From Chiridota heheva (taxonomy: Eukaryota > Echinodermata > Holothuroidea > Apodida > Chiridotidae): DNA of 64,000 bases. Position numbers and translations under genes: made by a program. The notes under the pieces were generated by a model. That model had not been told where the DNA came from. It searched no databases and was given only the letters and a program-made list of their open reading frames with translations. The stretch is taken from assembly GCA_020152595.1 (NCBI GenBank), contig JAIGNY010004252.1:169001-233000 (forward strand), read 5' to 3'. This document shows positions 1-12,000 of this stretch, piece by piece (positions within the stretch are counted from its first letter, which is position 1; every line of letters starts with the position of its first letter).

Positions 1-180
1 GATGTCTCCTTAACAGCTTAATGGAATAACTTATTTGTGAACGCTTTCTGCACTATTTTGTTTCTTTTGAAGTCCTCTTTCATATAAGATAGACTTGCTT
101 GACCGGTACCCCTAAAGTAAACATCTTTTGACGTTTGGTTTTGTAGTCATCTTTCATATACAAGATGAACTTGCTTGCTC
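1..180 (+). repeat. Long-TIR MITE family, end fragments
   Basis: Two diverged copies of a terminal module seen elsewhere in the window: 'CTCCTTAA..GGAATAA', 'TTTTGTTTCTTTTGAAGTC', 'TTTCATATAAGAT..ACTTGCTTGACC'. Cut by the window edge. Better copies are at 28730-28945, 34300-34400, 41633-42083 and 58845-59167. Confidence 0.6.
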
Positions 181-1133
181 CTCTGGCATAAAATTCACAA
201 AAGAAAATAATTTGTGTACCTATCATCTTTCGTAGATTTGCTTAAAAATGTGCACGTTAAAATTTTCATAAGTTTTGCACGGATTTTAATGACTCATGTC
301 TGCACGCGGAAAGGGCAATGTATCGGGGACGCCACGGGCAGACGGGTTGCGGTGTTCGGGGAACCAGCATGATCAGATGATGTCACTTAAACCATATATG
401 ATGCATGAGATCTCAATTGGGTACGCTTGTGGGGCAAACAACAGTTTTGTAACCAGTGGCGTTACTAAGGGGGACACAGAGCGAGGTCCCGCAAATATTT
501 GTTGCTGGCCCTGGTTCCCCGAAATAAAATTCCAGAATTAATAAGAATCTTTACCCAATTTTCACTAAACGTTTGTACAACAATTGGTAGACAATCTATA
601 CCAGCAAAATATGCAGATAACCTTTTAGGCTTTAATTTTCAAGCCTTTGCCTGAAGTTCCTCATTTACTAGTATATTGGTATAGAAATCGGTCTCCTACA
701 GTCTTTTTAAAATGTGAAATGGCTGAATGGAAACCCAAATGCTCTTGTTTCAATCGTACTATATACTCAAATAAAGCTTTAACATAACTTTCAAGATACT
801 TGATAGAAAAGTGATTTGAGTTAATTGAGAATGCAAAAAAGTCACGCAGTGATCATTACAAGACTTCAAATTTGAGGATTGAAGACTGAAAGACCTTTCC
901 TTAACATTAAGTTAATACCCAATTGCCCAAATGAACAATTTCTCTGGAGATGAGCCGAAGGAAATTCCTCCTTCGAAGAGAAGCCCCTTAAAGTTTGTAT
1001 TTTAACCCTTTCGAGGTTCTAAGTTCAGCCTATTTGGAGGGTAGTTAAGAAGCTACCAATTATGGGCAGTGGAATATGTTTGAAACTGGGGAACAGAATT
1101 GTCAAAACATGCAGATGACCTTTTAACTTTACT

Positions 1134-1136
<3 letters not shown>
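181..1136. other. Intergenic, nothing recognised
   Basis: No coding similarity, tandem array or element end recognised. The longest open frame (from 296) shows no codon or domain signal. Confidence 0.5.
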
Positions 1137-1208
<72 letters not shown>

Positions 1209-1296
1209 TATATATATATACATACATATTCATATATACATATATATATGATATATTTGTTTGAATATATAATATATTTAAATATAATATATATAC

Positions 1297-1354
<58 letters not shown>

Positions 1355-1510
1355 TAATATATACATCAATATATATATATATATATATAATATATGATAT
1401 ATACATCAATATATATATATATATGATATATATTATACATATATTATATATCATATATATGTATGATATATATATAATATATATATTTATATATAATATA
1501 TATATTTGAT
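1137..1510. repeat. (TA)n microsatellite
   Basis: Almost pure TA dinucleotide with scattered CA, GA and AA interruptions over about 370 bp. Reading frames on both strands here are Tyr/Ile artefacts. Confidence 0.97.
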
Positions 1511-1639
1511 TGTTTTTGAAGTATATTGTTGTTCTTTTACAGTGAAGTAACGCAGACACTCAAAACACCTGACCACATGATGCACAACGTCAACTAACCC
1601 CAGTTCTGTGGGAAATCGGAAACAGTACATTAAGTGTTT

Positions 1640-2475
1640 GCTACATTACATGACAGCTTGCCACAGTACAAGTCAGTTTTCGACAGTACACAGCAGTTTG
1701 CAACAGTACACTTCAGTTTGCTATACAGTCCATGACAGTTTGCAGTCCACGGCAGTTTGCTATAGTCCACACCGACAGGTTGCTACAGTTCACGTCAGTG
1801 TTTGCTACAGTTCACGTCAGTGTTTGATACAGTCCACACCGGCAGGTTGCTACTGTCCAGTCAGTGTTTGATACAGTCCACGGCAGTTTGCTACAGTCCA
1901 TGTCAATTTTGTACAGTCCAATTCAGATTGCTATACAGTCCCAGTATTTTGCTACAGTCCACGACAGTTTGTTGCAGTCCACGGCAGTTTGCTACCGTCC
2001 AGGATAGTTTTCAACAGTCCAGAGCAGTTTGCTATACAGTTTGATAGAGTACACAAGTGTTTGGTATACATTCCACCGTGACGGCAGTTTGCTACAGTCC
2101 ACGACAGTTTGTTGCAGTCCACGGCAGTTTGCTACCGTCCAGGATAGTTTTCAACAGTCCAGAGCAGTTTGCTATACAGTTTGATAGAGTACACAAGTGT
2201 TTGGTATACATTCCACCGTGACGGCAGTTTGCTACAGTCCACGACAGTTTGTTGCAGTCCACGGCAGTTTGCTACCGTCCAGGATAGTTTTCAACAGTCC
2301 AGAGCAGTTTGCTATACAGTTTGATAGAGTACACAAGTGTTTGGTATACATTCCACCGTGACGGCAGTTTGCTACAGTCCACGGCAGTTTGCTACAGTCC
2401 ACGGCAGTTTGCTACAGCCTACTACAGTTTGCTATAGTCCAGGATAGTTTTCGACAATCCACGAGAATTTGCGAC
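1640..2475. repeat. Satellite of CAGTTTGCTACAGTCCA units with 140-bp higher-order period
   Basis: About 20-bp monomers built on CAGTTTGCTACAGTCCACGG. From about 1941 a set of seven monomers repeats as a 140-bp block: 'ACGGCAGTTTGCTACAGTCC' recurs at 2081, 2221 and 2361 with nearly identical sequence between. The left part holds more diverged monomers. Confidence 0.95.
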
Positions 2476-3410
2476 ATCACTTTCCCGCTACTTACAAAAC
2501 CACGTCAGAAATCGCAATGTACCGACTCGTCGTAACATTTTGTTTCACTTTTGGGTTAGTCTTCGCTACTTGTCCTAGACCGCAGCTTCAGTTCGCCGGG
2601 ATCCGGACAGATCACCGGTCTCTGCATTGATGTATGTCATGTCTGACTGTCGAGGCGAGAGAAAAACTCTTCCAAATCCGGACTCAGAATACATAATGAA
2701 TCCCACCTGGAACGACAAAATACCGTCGATCATTGTGGAAAACGGCTGTCAATTGAGGGTCTCATGATTAGTGGATTCCGGGATGGTATGGCCCACCACA
2801 GCACCGTGTTATATGCAGACCTATCAACCATTCTTAATGCGTGTGAGCCAGGAGCAAAGTATTGCACCAACTTGAATAACAAAAGAAGCTCATACCAATG
2901 TACATGCCGACTCTAAACAGGTGCATAATCAGATTATGTCTGTAAAAGCTACAAGAAAATCTTCTGGGATATATACAAGTTTACTTTTCTCCCCCTCAAA
3001 AGAGTTGAAATTTGTTCTATATTGTTTTAAAGATTTATGTTTGCAAATATTTGAAATATTACAATGAAAACTTAATCTGTTAAACCTGTAAACATAATTA
3101 AATAGCCTGACCTGAGTGAAGAAGATGCAGCTATCTGTCTAGTCCTCTTGACCTCTTTGGGCGACGGTTGATATTTAGGTAATCTTGTATTTTCCAAGAC
3201 AGTATGATCCGAATCCGCAAAGAATCCAGTAAGAATCGTATACGATGATTTATCTCAAAGTTGAAAGTGCTCGTAAAATCTATAAAAATGAAGATAAGAA
3301 TAGAAGCTTCTTGATAAAACAATAAACTGTTGAAGATCCACTTAAAATGATATTATATCGGCAGACAGTTTAAGGCAGAGAGACATGTGATATTTAACCT
3401 TTCCAGCTTT
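2476..3410. other. Intergenic, nothing recognised
   Basis: Mixed-composition DNA without an element end, tandem array or convincing coding frame. Confidence 0.45.
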
Positions 3411-3414
3411 CCAA

Positions 3415-3848
3415 ATGGGCCGCGCCCACCATAGCAACGCGGAAACTATGTGGGGTAAACCAACCTCAAATTCGCAATCGTGCATTACCAATGCGTTAAC
3501 ATTTAGATGTTCGCGAGGCCTTCCGCAAGCTTTGATTCATGTATGCCACTTCTCTGGATCTTTAGAGTATTGTAGCAAATAGGATAAACAAAATTCAATT
3601 TGCCAATTGTTCTGCGTAATAGCAATCAAATTAAAAAAGCCCGCAGCGGGCCCGTAAGCGCCACAGTCTGTGTGTGCAGAAATTTGTTTTGTACAGTAAA
3701 TTGCATTGACTACATGAGCGCGCACCTTTAGCTACTTATACTGTACCAGTGCCGTGTAGGATATTTTCCCCACTTAGTTACGCAGATTTTGTTGCTACGC
3801 AAATTCGTGCGGTGATTGGTTAAAACAAGCTGTCAATCAATAAACCCA
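3415..3848 (+). mobile_element. MITE-like repeat, CCACCATAGCAACGCGG family, copy 1
   Basis: About 430 bp homologous to 19105-19555. Shared landmarks are 'CACCATAGCAACGC' at the left, 'CAGAAATTTGTTTTGTACAG' in the middle and 'GCGGTGATTGGTT' at the right. The two ends are loosely inverted (GCAACGC..CTA.GTGGGG against GTAGCAAC..AACTAAGTGGGG). No coding capacity. Confidence 0.7.
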
Positions 3849-5670
3849 GAAAGGTATATTGTACTGCTCAAGCAAAAGTCAAGATCTGTATGACTTTGAT
3901 TGATGCAATGACAATTATCAATGAAGGCAGTTAATCACTGACACAATCGTTAATTCATAAACCTCGACAAACGTCTTGAAAACAGCTGCTTTTATACACA
4001 ATTTTTGTTTCCAGCAAGTTTTATTTCCAGAAACCTCTCTTTCAATGATATCATCGAAGATACATTTTATCTTGTAATCAAGTTCGTCTAGAAAGTCAGA
4101 TCAGCCTGTGGAGCAGCTTCCTACAAAATGTTCTGGAACTGCACCACTAACTTTTGTATGAAATCATTTTTGATGAAAGGTAAAAGGTAAAAGGTGAAAG
4201 TTTTATGAAAGGTCGCATGTAGCAAGATCATTGTTTGTTTATTTTTTTTTAAATAAGCACTTTTATTTTTTTTAAGTTTTAAAGTTTGATCAGTTCTTAA
4301 ACTTTTGTGAAATTTGCGATTTATGACTAAGCAGACAGCTCAAAATCTTTATGAACCTTTTTGAATTTCTTTCCTAAATCCAAGTCTTCGAAAATGATAC
4401 AAAAATGTATTCGTAGTAGAAATTGATTGGTGGCAGGGCAAACACCTTTTGGTCAGAATTTGTTGCGTCACTTCAAACATCAAAGCTTTGTAACAGACAT
4501 TTAAAAAACAAAGAATTATTAAAAGAAAATACCAAGTTCGCTCTGTGCAGTAAATTACAAATTTTGCATAATATATGCAAATTGTGCATAATATATGCAA
4601 ATTGGTGCCTGAGATTGTACGTTGGAATCCTCTCCTCTGAAATAGTTCCAACACTTTTCGTTACTCCAATGATAACCAGAAGCCCCTCCTTGTGATTTTT
4701 CTAAATCCGCTGTAACAGTAGATTTTTTCCCCGGACTATTTCTCCTAGGAGATTTTGTCTCTCGAGGGGATCTTGTTTCCTTTGCACAGGATATACTGTC
4801 CGCCAGGATAATTTGTCCCCCAAGATATATAATGTTAATTTGAGAGGCTGAATATGTCCAACAGTTTATACCGTCAGTAGTGAGGGCCAAAGGGATGAAT
4901 AATAGGGTTTGGTTATTGAGAACACATTTGGTTCATGGAAAGAAAGCTTTTGTAACGTTTTTCGATCATTGTGATTACAAATTTAGAAATTCATCATTAA
5001 ATTTTCAATAAGAGTACGGCTAGTGAGTTAGTCCCTTCTACTTTTATGTTTAAGTCAGAAGTCGGGCTGCTATGCTTTAAGGGCCGTGCCATCAAATGAC
5101 CGGAGAGGAGGCCCAGGTAGGGATGGGGGCACCATATATTGCTGCATCAAAGTTTCTGTCGGTAAATTTATTCCGCCGGCCTAATTTTTCAGGATAAACT
5201 TCTTCTCTACCTGTTGATAACTAACGGCACGCAGTAAGGCAAGAAAATGCGAGTATTTGTTGCTGTTAATTGTTCTTTTCCTCAATTAAAATTGTGAACT
5301 TGTATAGTGTCTTGATTTTAAGCCATTTTGGGGCATCAAAAAGAAGAAATCTTCAGTTGTTTTGTTTGTTTGATGCGGTTTAAAGCACTAAGACAAAATA
5401 AAGGACCAATTCTTTTAGATCACGAGTCAAGTATGATCCCAAGTATTTCATGCTTTTGACCCCGGGAAACTTAGGTCTAGCTACGTCACTGAACGTGTTA
5501 ATAGCAAAACGCTTACTGATTTCAAATATGTTGAAAACTACAAGCCTGCGGATTCCATGACCAAGGCCACGTATAAATCCAGAGAGCAATACAAATAGGC
5601 CTACGTTGGACTGTTGCGCCAAACTGTAAGATTTTTATTTGCTTTCAAGTATTCAAATTCAATTTGGCGC
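3849..5670. other. Intergenic, no gene recognised
   Basis: Contains a small direct duplication of 'GCATAATATATGCAAATTG' near 4566-4604 and short 'AAAGGTAAAAGGT' repeats near 4178. No coding or element signal otherwise. Confidence 0.45.
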
Positions 5671-5675
5671 CGACG

Positions 5676-5722
5676 TGAACACGCAATTACAATGACGGGG
5701 TCGTCGCCTGTGTATTCGGTAG
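5676..5722 (-). mobile_element. SINE-C tail fragment
   Basis: The reverse complement matches the 3' end of the SINE copies at 24062-24242 and 42522-42781 (landmark 'GGCGACGACCCCGTCATTG'). Confidence 0.7.
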
Positions 5723-5754
5723 CTTTATATATTAGAGCTCCTGCGCCCTCTCTA

Positions 5755-5975
5755 TGAAGCCATTCCTTTAACCATCCACCTCCCAGGCAGAGGCTGTTTC
5801 TTTAACTATCCACCCTCCCCGGCAGAGGCTGTTCCGTCAACTTTCCACCCTCCCAAAAGAGGATGTTGCTTCATTTATGCACCCTCCTCGACAGAGCTTG
5901 TTCTCTCAATTGTGCACACTCCCCGTCTGAGGCTCTTCTCTCATCATTCCATTCTCCCCGTCTGAGGCTGTTTTT
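5755..5975. repeat. Diverged minisatellite, about 40-bp units
   Basis: Five or so degenerate units carrying 'CAGAGGCTGTT' or 'CTGAGGCTGTT' followed by a CCACCCTCC-type run. Confidence 0.7.
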
Positions 5976-6639
5976 TTTGTTGTGTCTTTTAGTCATCAAT
6001 TTCGTAGCACAGGTTCCAAAAAATAAGTTTTACTATGTTAATTTCGCACTGTTGGTTCATTTATTCTTAAAATTGATTTATTTTATACTGCGGGTATCAA
6101 AATTGTATAATTTCATGTTGCAGCTACTAAAAATCTGTCATACTGCGGGTATTTTTTCGGTTGGTGGGTTGCACACCCCCACCAGTTTTAGTATGAAGTG
6201 CTCCGGGAAGCTGAATTCAACAGGAAACTATCTGTGACCTGCAAAATCATGGGACTCAGAAAAGTAAGTCGGTATGGTGTTTTTTTGTCTTACATAAAAA
6301 TAACCGACTTTTGCTTCACCTGGATCATTGCCTACCAATTTGCACTACAAAAACCAGTGAAAGTCCGTTATGTCAAGAATCGTTGGACCGTAGCCGTTTC
6401 CATGGAAACCCACACTTTAAGATCCAAACATGGAGTAATCCTTCTCTGGCTAATCCTTCTCTATCATCTATTGTGTTTTCGTCAACAATCAAGCTTACAA
6501 AACATTCATTTGCTCATGGAAAATAAGCGATTCTGATGTGGTAATTCACATTGGAGCTAATTTGTGCTTTTTTTTTATCTTTTGTCCTGCTTCATCAATC
6601 TTTTATGTAAATGTACAACTGGCAAAGTTCCAAAGAGTC

Positions 6640-7600
6640 AGACAGTTTTTACTCAATAAAAATTCACTCTGTTGGATTGTTTTGGTGATAAAAGCGATTG
6701 GTCTTAGAGTTTGGTTGTCCCTACCAGCCATCTTGGAAAAAAAGACAAAAAATTTTTCCTCAAAATATCTGACTTTTTTCTCAAAATTTCCAAAGGTTTC
6801 TAAAACCATCAAAGTTGTTTCTCAAAATATCAAATTTTTTCTTTATAACTACCAACTTTTCACTTCAAATTTCCCGAAAATTTGTTTCAACTTTTGTTAA
6901 GAATTTTTCTAAAATGTCCTTCGTTTTCGAAAAAAATTTCTTCAATTTTTGGAAAATAGTCTTCAACGTTTGACAATTATCATCAATTTTTTTTCAATTT
7001 CAAGTAATTTTTCTTACATTTTGTTCAATTTCCTTTAAATTTCAAAAACTGTTCTTCAATTTTTGGGATCTAGTAAGGTTAATTCTAATTTATCACCTGA
7101 CATACCTGAAAAACGTTCGAGGAAAATAATTTAAAATAATGAAAAAATAAATAAGAAATACATTAACAGTTGTTAAGAATGTAAGGATGAGAAGGGGGAG
7201 GTGGGATAGCTTGTATTTTGATTTTTTTAATAATGATTTGCTCCCCTCTCCCCCCTTCAGTTACCGGTAATTTTGAGGGGTAACTTAATACATTTTAGGA
7301 AAAGTATGATATTTTAAGGATAAACTTTTCTCCTATTTTGAGAAAATATTGAGAAAAGTCAGATATTTTTAGGAAATACTTTAGAAATTTGAAAGAAAAA
7401 TGCGAATATTTTGAGTAATACTTTCGAACGTTGAAGAAAACCTTCGGAAACTTTAAGGAAAAAATCGGATATTTTGAAGAAAACCTCCGAAGTTTTTAAG
7501 AAAAAAGTCAGATATTTTGAAGAAATGAACTCTAAGACCGATCGTTTTCATCAGGGTTACCAAAACAATCCGACACAATGAATTTCTGTGCAAATCCCTT
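6640..7600. mobile_element. Fold-back element with long terminal inverted repeats
   Basis: The left arm has 'TTGGATTGTTTTGGTGATAA', 'GCGATTGGTCTTAGAG' then 'CTCAAAATATCTGACTTTTT'; the right arm, read in reverse, has 'TCGGATTGTTTTGGTAACC', 'CGATCGGTCTTAGAG' and 'TTCAAAATATCTGACTTTTT'. Inside, both arms break into degenerate about 25-bp 'TTTCTCAAAATATC' units. No transposase. Confidence 0.7.
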
Positions 7601-7609
7601 CCGCCTGAA

Positions 7610-8890
7610 TAGATAAAGATAAATACATAAATAAAGATAGATAAAATCCCTTCCGTCTCTTATTAAAGAGTTATGCGTTTGCCAACGAACAATCATCGTC
7701 TTTGCCATATTTATCCGACCAACTCAAGTTCAGAAGATTGAAAAGATCGCACACTCTGATGACATTCCACTTTGGAAAGTACCATTGCAAATTATATACA
7801 AAATTATTTAAGTGTATCAGTTATCGGAACTTGTTTATTGGACGCGTGATTTGATGTTCCAAATGTAGGGAAAAAAAATCTTTGTCAAATCCTAGTTTTC
7901 CTCACGGAGGTGAATATCTTTAGATGATCACAAACAGACCCGTCAAGCGAGGAGAAAGGGGTGACTAAAGTCGGCCCGACACTATCAAAACACATGAAAT
8001 GTGAAAACTATTCACAGGTAAATGTGATCCAGAATATTCCAAATTTGTCTATGTGCCATCTTAATTATGCACACTTTGGTATAAAAAAGGATGTGGAGGG
8101 AATCTGACTCTTCACATCTTAAAATCATTGGGGACCTTGGTCCTCCCAGCTACCACAAACAGTTGGCCCCATGCGGGTTTCACTCGGTTAAAGCGAGATA
8201 AACTGGTCGGAGGATTTTTCAGTCGGGGCCCACATGGTCTCATGTGGGTTAAATGGCTGATACGCAAGGTTTGCCCAAAATCTACTGGGCCCTCTTGGGC
8301 TGAATCTGAATCTGAAACGGTTAAGTCGGCAAAAATCCTTCCAGAGGACATAAACGCCAACCGAGCGTAAAAAGTATGAGTGAAAAAAAAAGAAAACTAG
8401 TTAGCAATACAAGTTTAGTAAGTTTAGCTTTGAAACAGTTGAGACTTGGTGCTTGGTCATATTGGTTCTGCAAGCCCACCTGGTGCCCATTTGGGCAACC
8501 TGGTCAAAACTGACTGGGCCCCACGATGACCCCAAACAGCAGCCCACTTCTGGCCCATACAGGGCCTAACTTTGCATGCTGGCCCCCGGTTCATATACCA
8601 CTATCTCTATGGTAGCATCTAACCCGTTTCTGTATACCGACGTTGTGTGCAGCGGTTGTTTACTGATTGCGGCCCCACCTGTATGTCAAAAAGTGTATTG
8701 TGGCCCAGGATATGACTAATGGCTACGCCACCTGTCAAAATGTGTATTGCGCCCATGAGGATTAAACCACAAACATGAAAATATATGTATATCTTCATGG
8801 AAGCACTTAATGAGGAATCCCCCAGCTGCACTCAGTGCGCCCAAGAAAATGCACGCCAGGTTAAAACTTGAAAACTTGTGCACGAAAACG
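7610..8890. other. Intergenic, including a GGGCCCA-rich segment
   Basis: No gene recognised. 8140-8340 and 8470-8600 are GC-rich with many 'GGGCCCA', 'GCCCAT' and 'TGGGCC' words in imperfect inverted order, typical of a decayed repeat. The region ends just before the probable RFC1 promoter. Confidence 0.4.
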
Positions 8891-8961
8891 TATACGTATT
8901 TGTAAACGACTGATGAAACTTATTTGTCAAAGTTCATCTTTGAAGTTGTGATGATAATCTC

Positions 8962-8969
8962 GCGCGAAA
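8962..8969 (-). promoter_or_regulatory. Perfect E2F-type site upstream of the RFC1 start
   Basis: GCGCGAAA on the + strand is TTTCGCGC on the other strand, the consensus E2F/DP core. It lies about 82 bp before the proposed ATG at 9051 in a short CpG-bearing stretch. Replication genes, including clamp-loader subunits, are classic S-phase E2F targets, which supports placing the promoter here. No TATA box is evident between 8880 and 9050. Confidence 0.55.
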
Positions 8970-9050
8970 TCGCAAAAAATTAAAATCATCATCGACACGG
9001 AAATCTGTCTGATTGATATTTTGACCACAATTCTTTGATTTCCAAATAAG

Positions 9051-9053
9051 ATG
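9051..9053 (+). CDS. RFC1: RFC1 exon 1, start codon only (tentative)
   Basis: Exon 2 opens in phase 0 with DIRKFFS, whereas human RFC1 begins M-DIRKFF, so the missing upstream coding part should be a single Met codon followed by a donor. The sequence AAATAAG-ATG/GTAAGAT at 9044-9060 offers exactly that, with a strong GTAAGA donor at 9054, and lies just below the E2F-type site. The exon would otherwise be 5'UTR of unknown length. Other ATG/GT sites exist in the 14 kb upstream, so the choice is an inference from context. Confidence 0.55.
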
Positions 9054-12000
9054 GTAAGATACCAGCTGTTTTTACTTCAGAGAATAATTTGTTTTTGAGA
9101 AATTTTGATGAATGAACTCAAAAGGCGTAGGCCCAGATGAACTTGCCGTTGGTATGCATAGGGCCCTACTGTTAGTGTTACACGTTAGTGTTACACGTTA
9201 GTGTTACACGTTAGTGTTACACGTTAGTGTTACACGTTAGTGTTACACGTTAGTGTTACACGTTAGTGTTACACGTTAGTGTTACACGTTAGTGTTACAC
9301 GTTAGTGTTACGTTAGTGTTACACGTTAGTGTTACGTTAGTGTTACACGTTAGTGTTACACGTTAGTGTTACACGTTAGTGTTACACGTTAGTGTTACAC
9401 GTTAGTGTTACACGTTAGTGTTACACGTTAGTGTTAGGACCTAACGTTAGGTCTAATGTTAGACATTGGTCAAACTGGTCTAGTTAGTGTTGGTAAATTG
9501 TAAGTGTTACCAACGCGCATTAGTTAGTCAGACGGTCAGTGTTAGCCTACAGCAGTGTTAGCCTACAGCAGTGTTAACGTTAGTGCTAACATAAGCCTGT
9601 TGCAACTTGCAAACTGTGTAGGCCTAGGCCTCTAACTTTCCACTGAACTACGTTATGCACTTGTCGACTTGTATGACTCACCCCTACTGCCCTTGGCAAT
9701 GTCAGTCAAAGGTGAGTCATTTGACATGAAAAAGTGACTGGCATGTGCATCATTGTACAGAGGTGAGTGATTTTGGGTAGCCCACATTGAGTCATTACAG
9801 ATTACACAAGAAATGTCAGTCAACTAGGTGACTTGAGGGGTGCACCAATGTACATGTTTTGGCCACCCACTTCGGTGCAATGACTTATCTTGTCTGTGGG
9901 GTGTAGGGGTAAGTCACACAATTGACAAGTGCATTAGCCTAAACACATAGGCCTAAGTCAGGCTACATCCCTCAGAACGGGTTGACATGAGGGATGACTA
10001 AAAAATAACTTCTTTTTTGGATATTTTTATATCAATTAGTCTTAAATAATAAACATTTCTGAAAAACTTTTCCAAAATCTTTACCTATCTAGTACTGTAG
10101 TAGGCCTAGCACCACGGCGGGATAAAGTTATCCAAAATTCATATTGTGGTTGCCATTTTCTTAGTCGCCACACGTTTGTGATTAATTGTTCAATGCCCGC
10201 AAATAAGTTTTAGAATGTTCCACTAAATTGCAGGTTGATTTTTCACTGCCAATTTTTGTTTGTTTATATAACTTTATTGAATAGTTTTGATAAAAACACT
10301 GAAAAGAAATAAATAAAACATCAAGAAATGTTTAGATTATATAATTGTACTTAGTATTATTTTAACTTTTTCCTCAAATAATTTAAAACATATTACCCCT
10401 GCTAAAATGTTATGGCAATGTTTTGAACTTTGACGGTACTTGGGGAGCTTGTCAGATGATTTTTACGGAAAGAAAAGTAGTCCAAAATACTTTAATAAAA
10501 GTAAATAAAATCATCTTAAAAACAGTTTTGAAGACATGGATGGGCTTTAAACATCGATTCTAATCAATGTGGGCGAGAAAAAAAAAGGTAAAATAGTTTC
10601 GTTTTCATAAAGATCTTAAAACAGATTTTCCTATACTTTTAATACCTCGCTTAAAACAGTACAGGAAGGTACAGGATTTTGTAGTACCCTCGGACGGCCA
10701 GCATCACCAACGGCAACATTACTAACACGGCTGGCATCAGTCCGACGGTACTACGGGGAGTACTATGTTACTACTAGGGGTCGAATTGTAAAACTTTTAC
10801 CATTGTTCACCAAACAGTGCTTTAAAAAAACTGTTCCAACATTTTTGTCAATAAAAAATTCCTCAATGTTTTTTGTCATACTTTTATACCTGTAAGAGAA
10901 ACAATAAATTAGTCGTGAGGTTGCTGAGCACGTGTTGAAATTCTAAACCAAGTAAGGCTGTAACACGTATTTACAGGGTAAATGCGTAACAGAACTAATG
11001 ATATTTGCGTTAGGTAACACATGCAAACACTATTAGGGATGTGAGTGAGACATCAAAAATTATTTTGAAGATTATAAATATGTAGCACACATTTTTATCT
11101 TTTCGGCAAACAGCTCGGAGGGGGTAAGTGCGGGATGGGGGGGGGGGACAATTTGACCACTCCACGTGCTGAAAAAGATATTCCCCCCCAAAAAAAAAAA
11201 ACTTAAAAAATAGGTATAGGGAGAAAAATTAATTCATGGGTATGTTTGAACGTAAAAATATGCTTCTAAGTTCTAACAAAAGTTAAGAGCTGTTTTGTAT
11301 TTATTTTGTGTGGGTCAATGGGTAATTCTAACCTCTTCCAGCCGATTAGGGAAATTAAACGAGTGACACTGTTAAGTTGACCACAGCACGTGGTGGGAAC
11401 ATATATTTTGTCAAAAAAATAAAAATAAATGGGGTCACTATCACACAAAAATTTCATCTTAATGAGGTTTTGCTTCCCACAATAATTTTTCGGAATTATT
11501 ACGCACGCATGTCATTGTTTTTAGGTATTTTTTCTACAGTACATATGGAGCACTTTTTAAGCAAGCATTAATATCCCCCAACAGATATATCCCCTGTTAG
11601 TTCGACAACTTTGTTAAGCCTGAGAAGGAAACTGCCCAGGGAAACTGTTCCCCAGGTAGTACGTACTGAAATTCTTTCCATGTGGAATGTGTACTGACAT
11701 ACTTTTCGAACTGTAAACGTTTAGGGATTTGAGTAAACTTGTACACGTCCAAAAAAGCAAGCGTGTATCACATACATGCATTTAGTACCGTGATTTCTGG
11801 AAGTACACCAAAATTGCTTCAATTTATGATGCTTAGTAAATAAAATGCGCAACCAGTATGGCAAAAAAGTATTGACCCCATACTGAAAAAGACACTGGAA
11901 TTTTGGTTTCCAAATCATGGAAAGTGCATTTCTACTAAACATATATTTGGATTTGATTAATTGCATCACTCAACTGGATAGAGATAACTGGAAAATTAAG

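Noticed and set aside
1136-1559. Open frames over the TA tract
   Set aside because: Tyr/Ile runs from a dinucleotide repeat.
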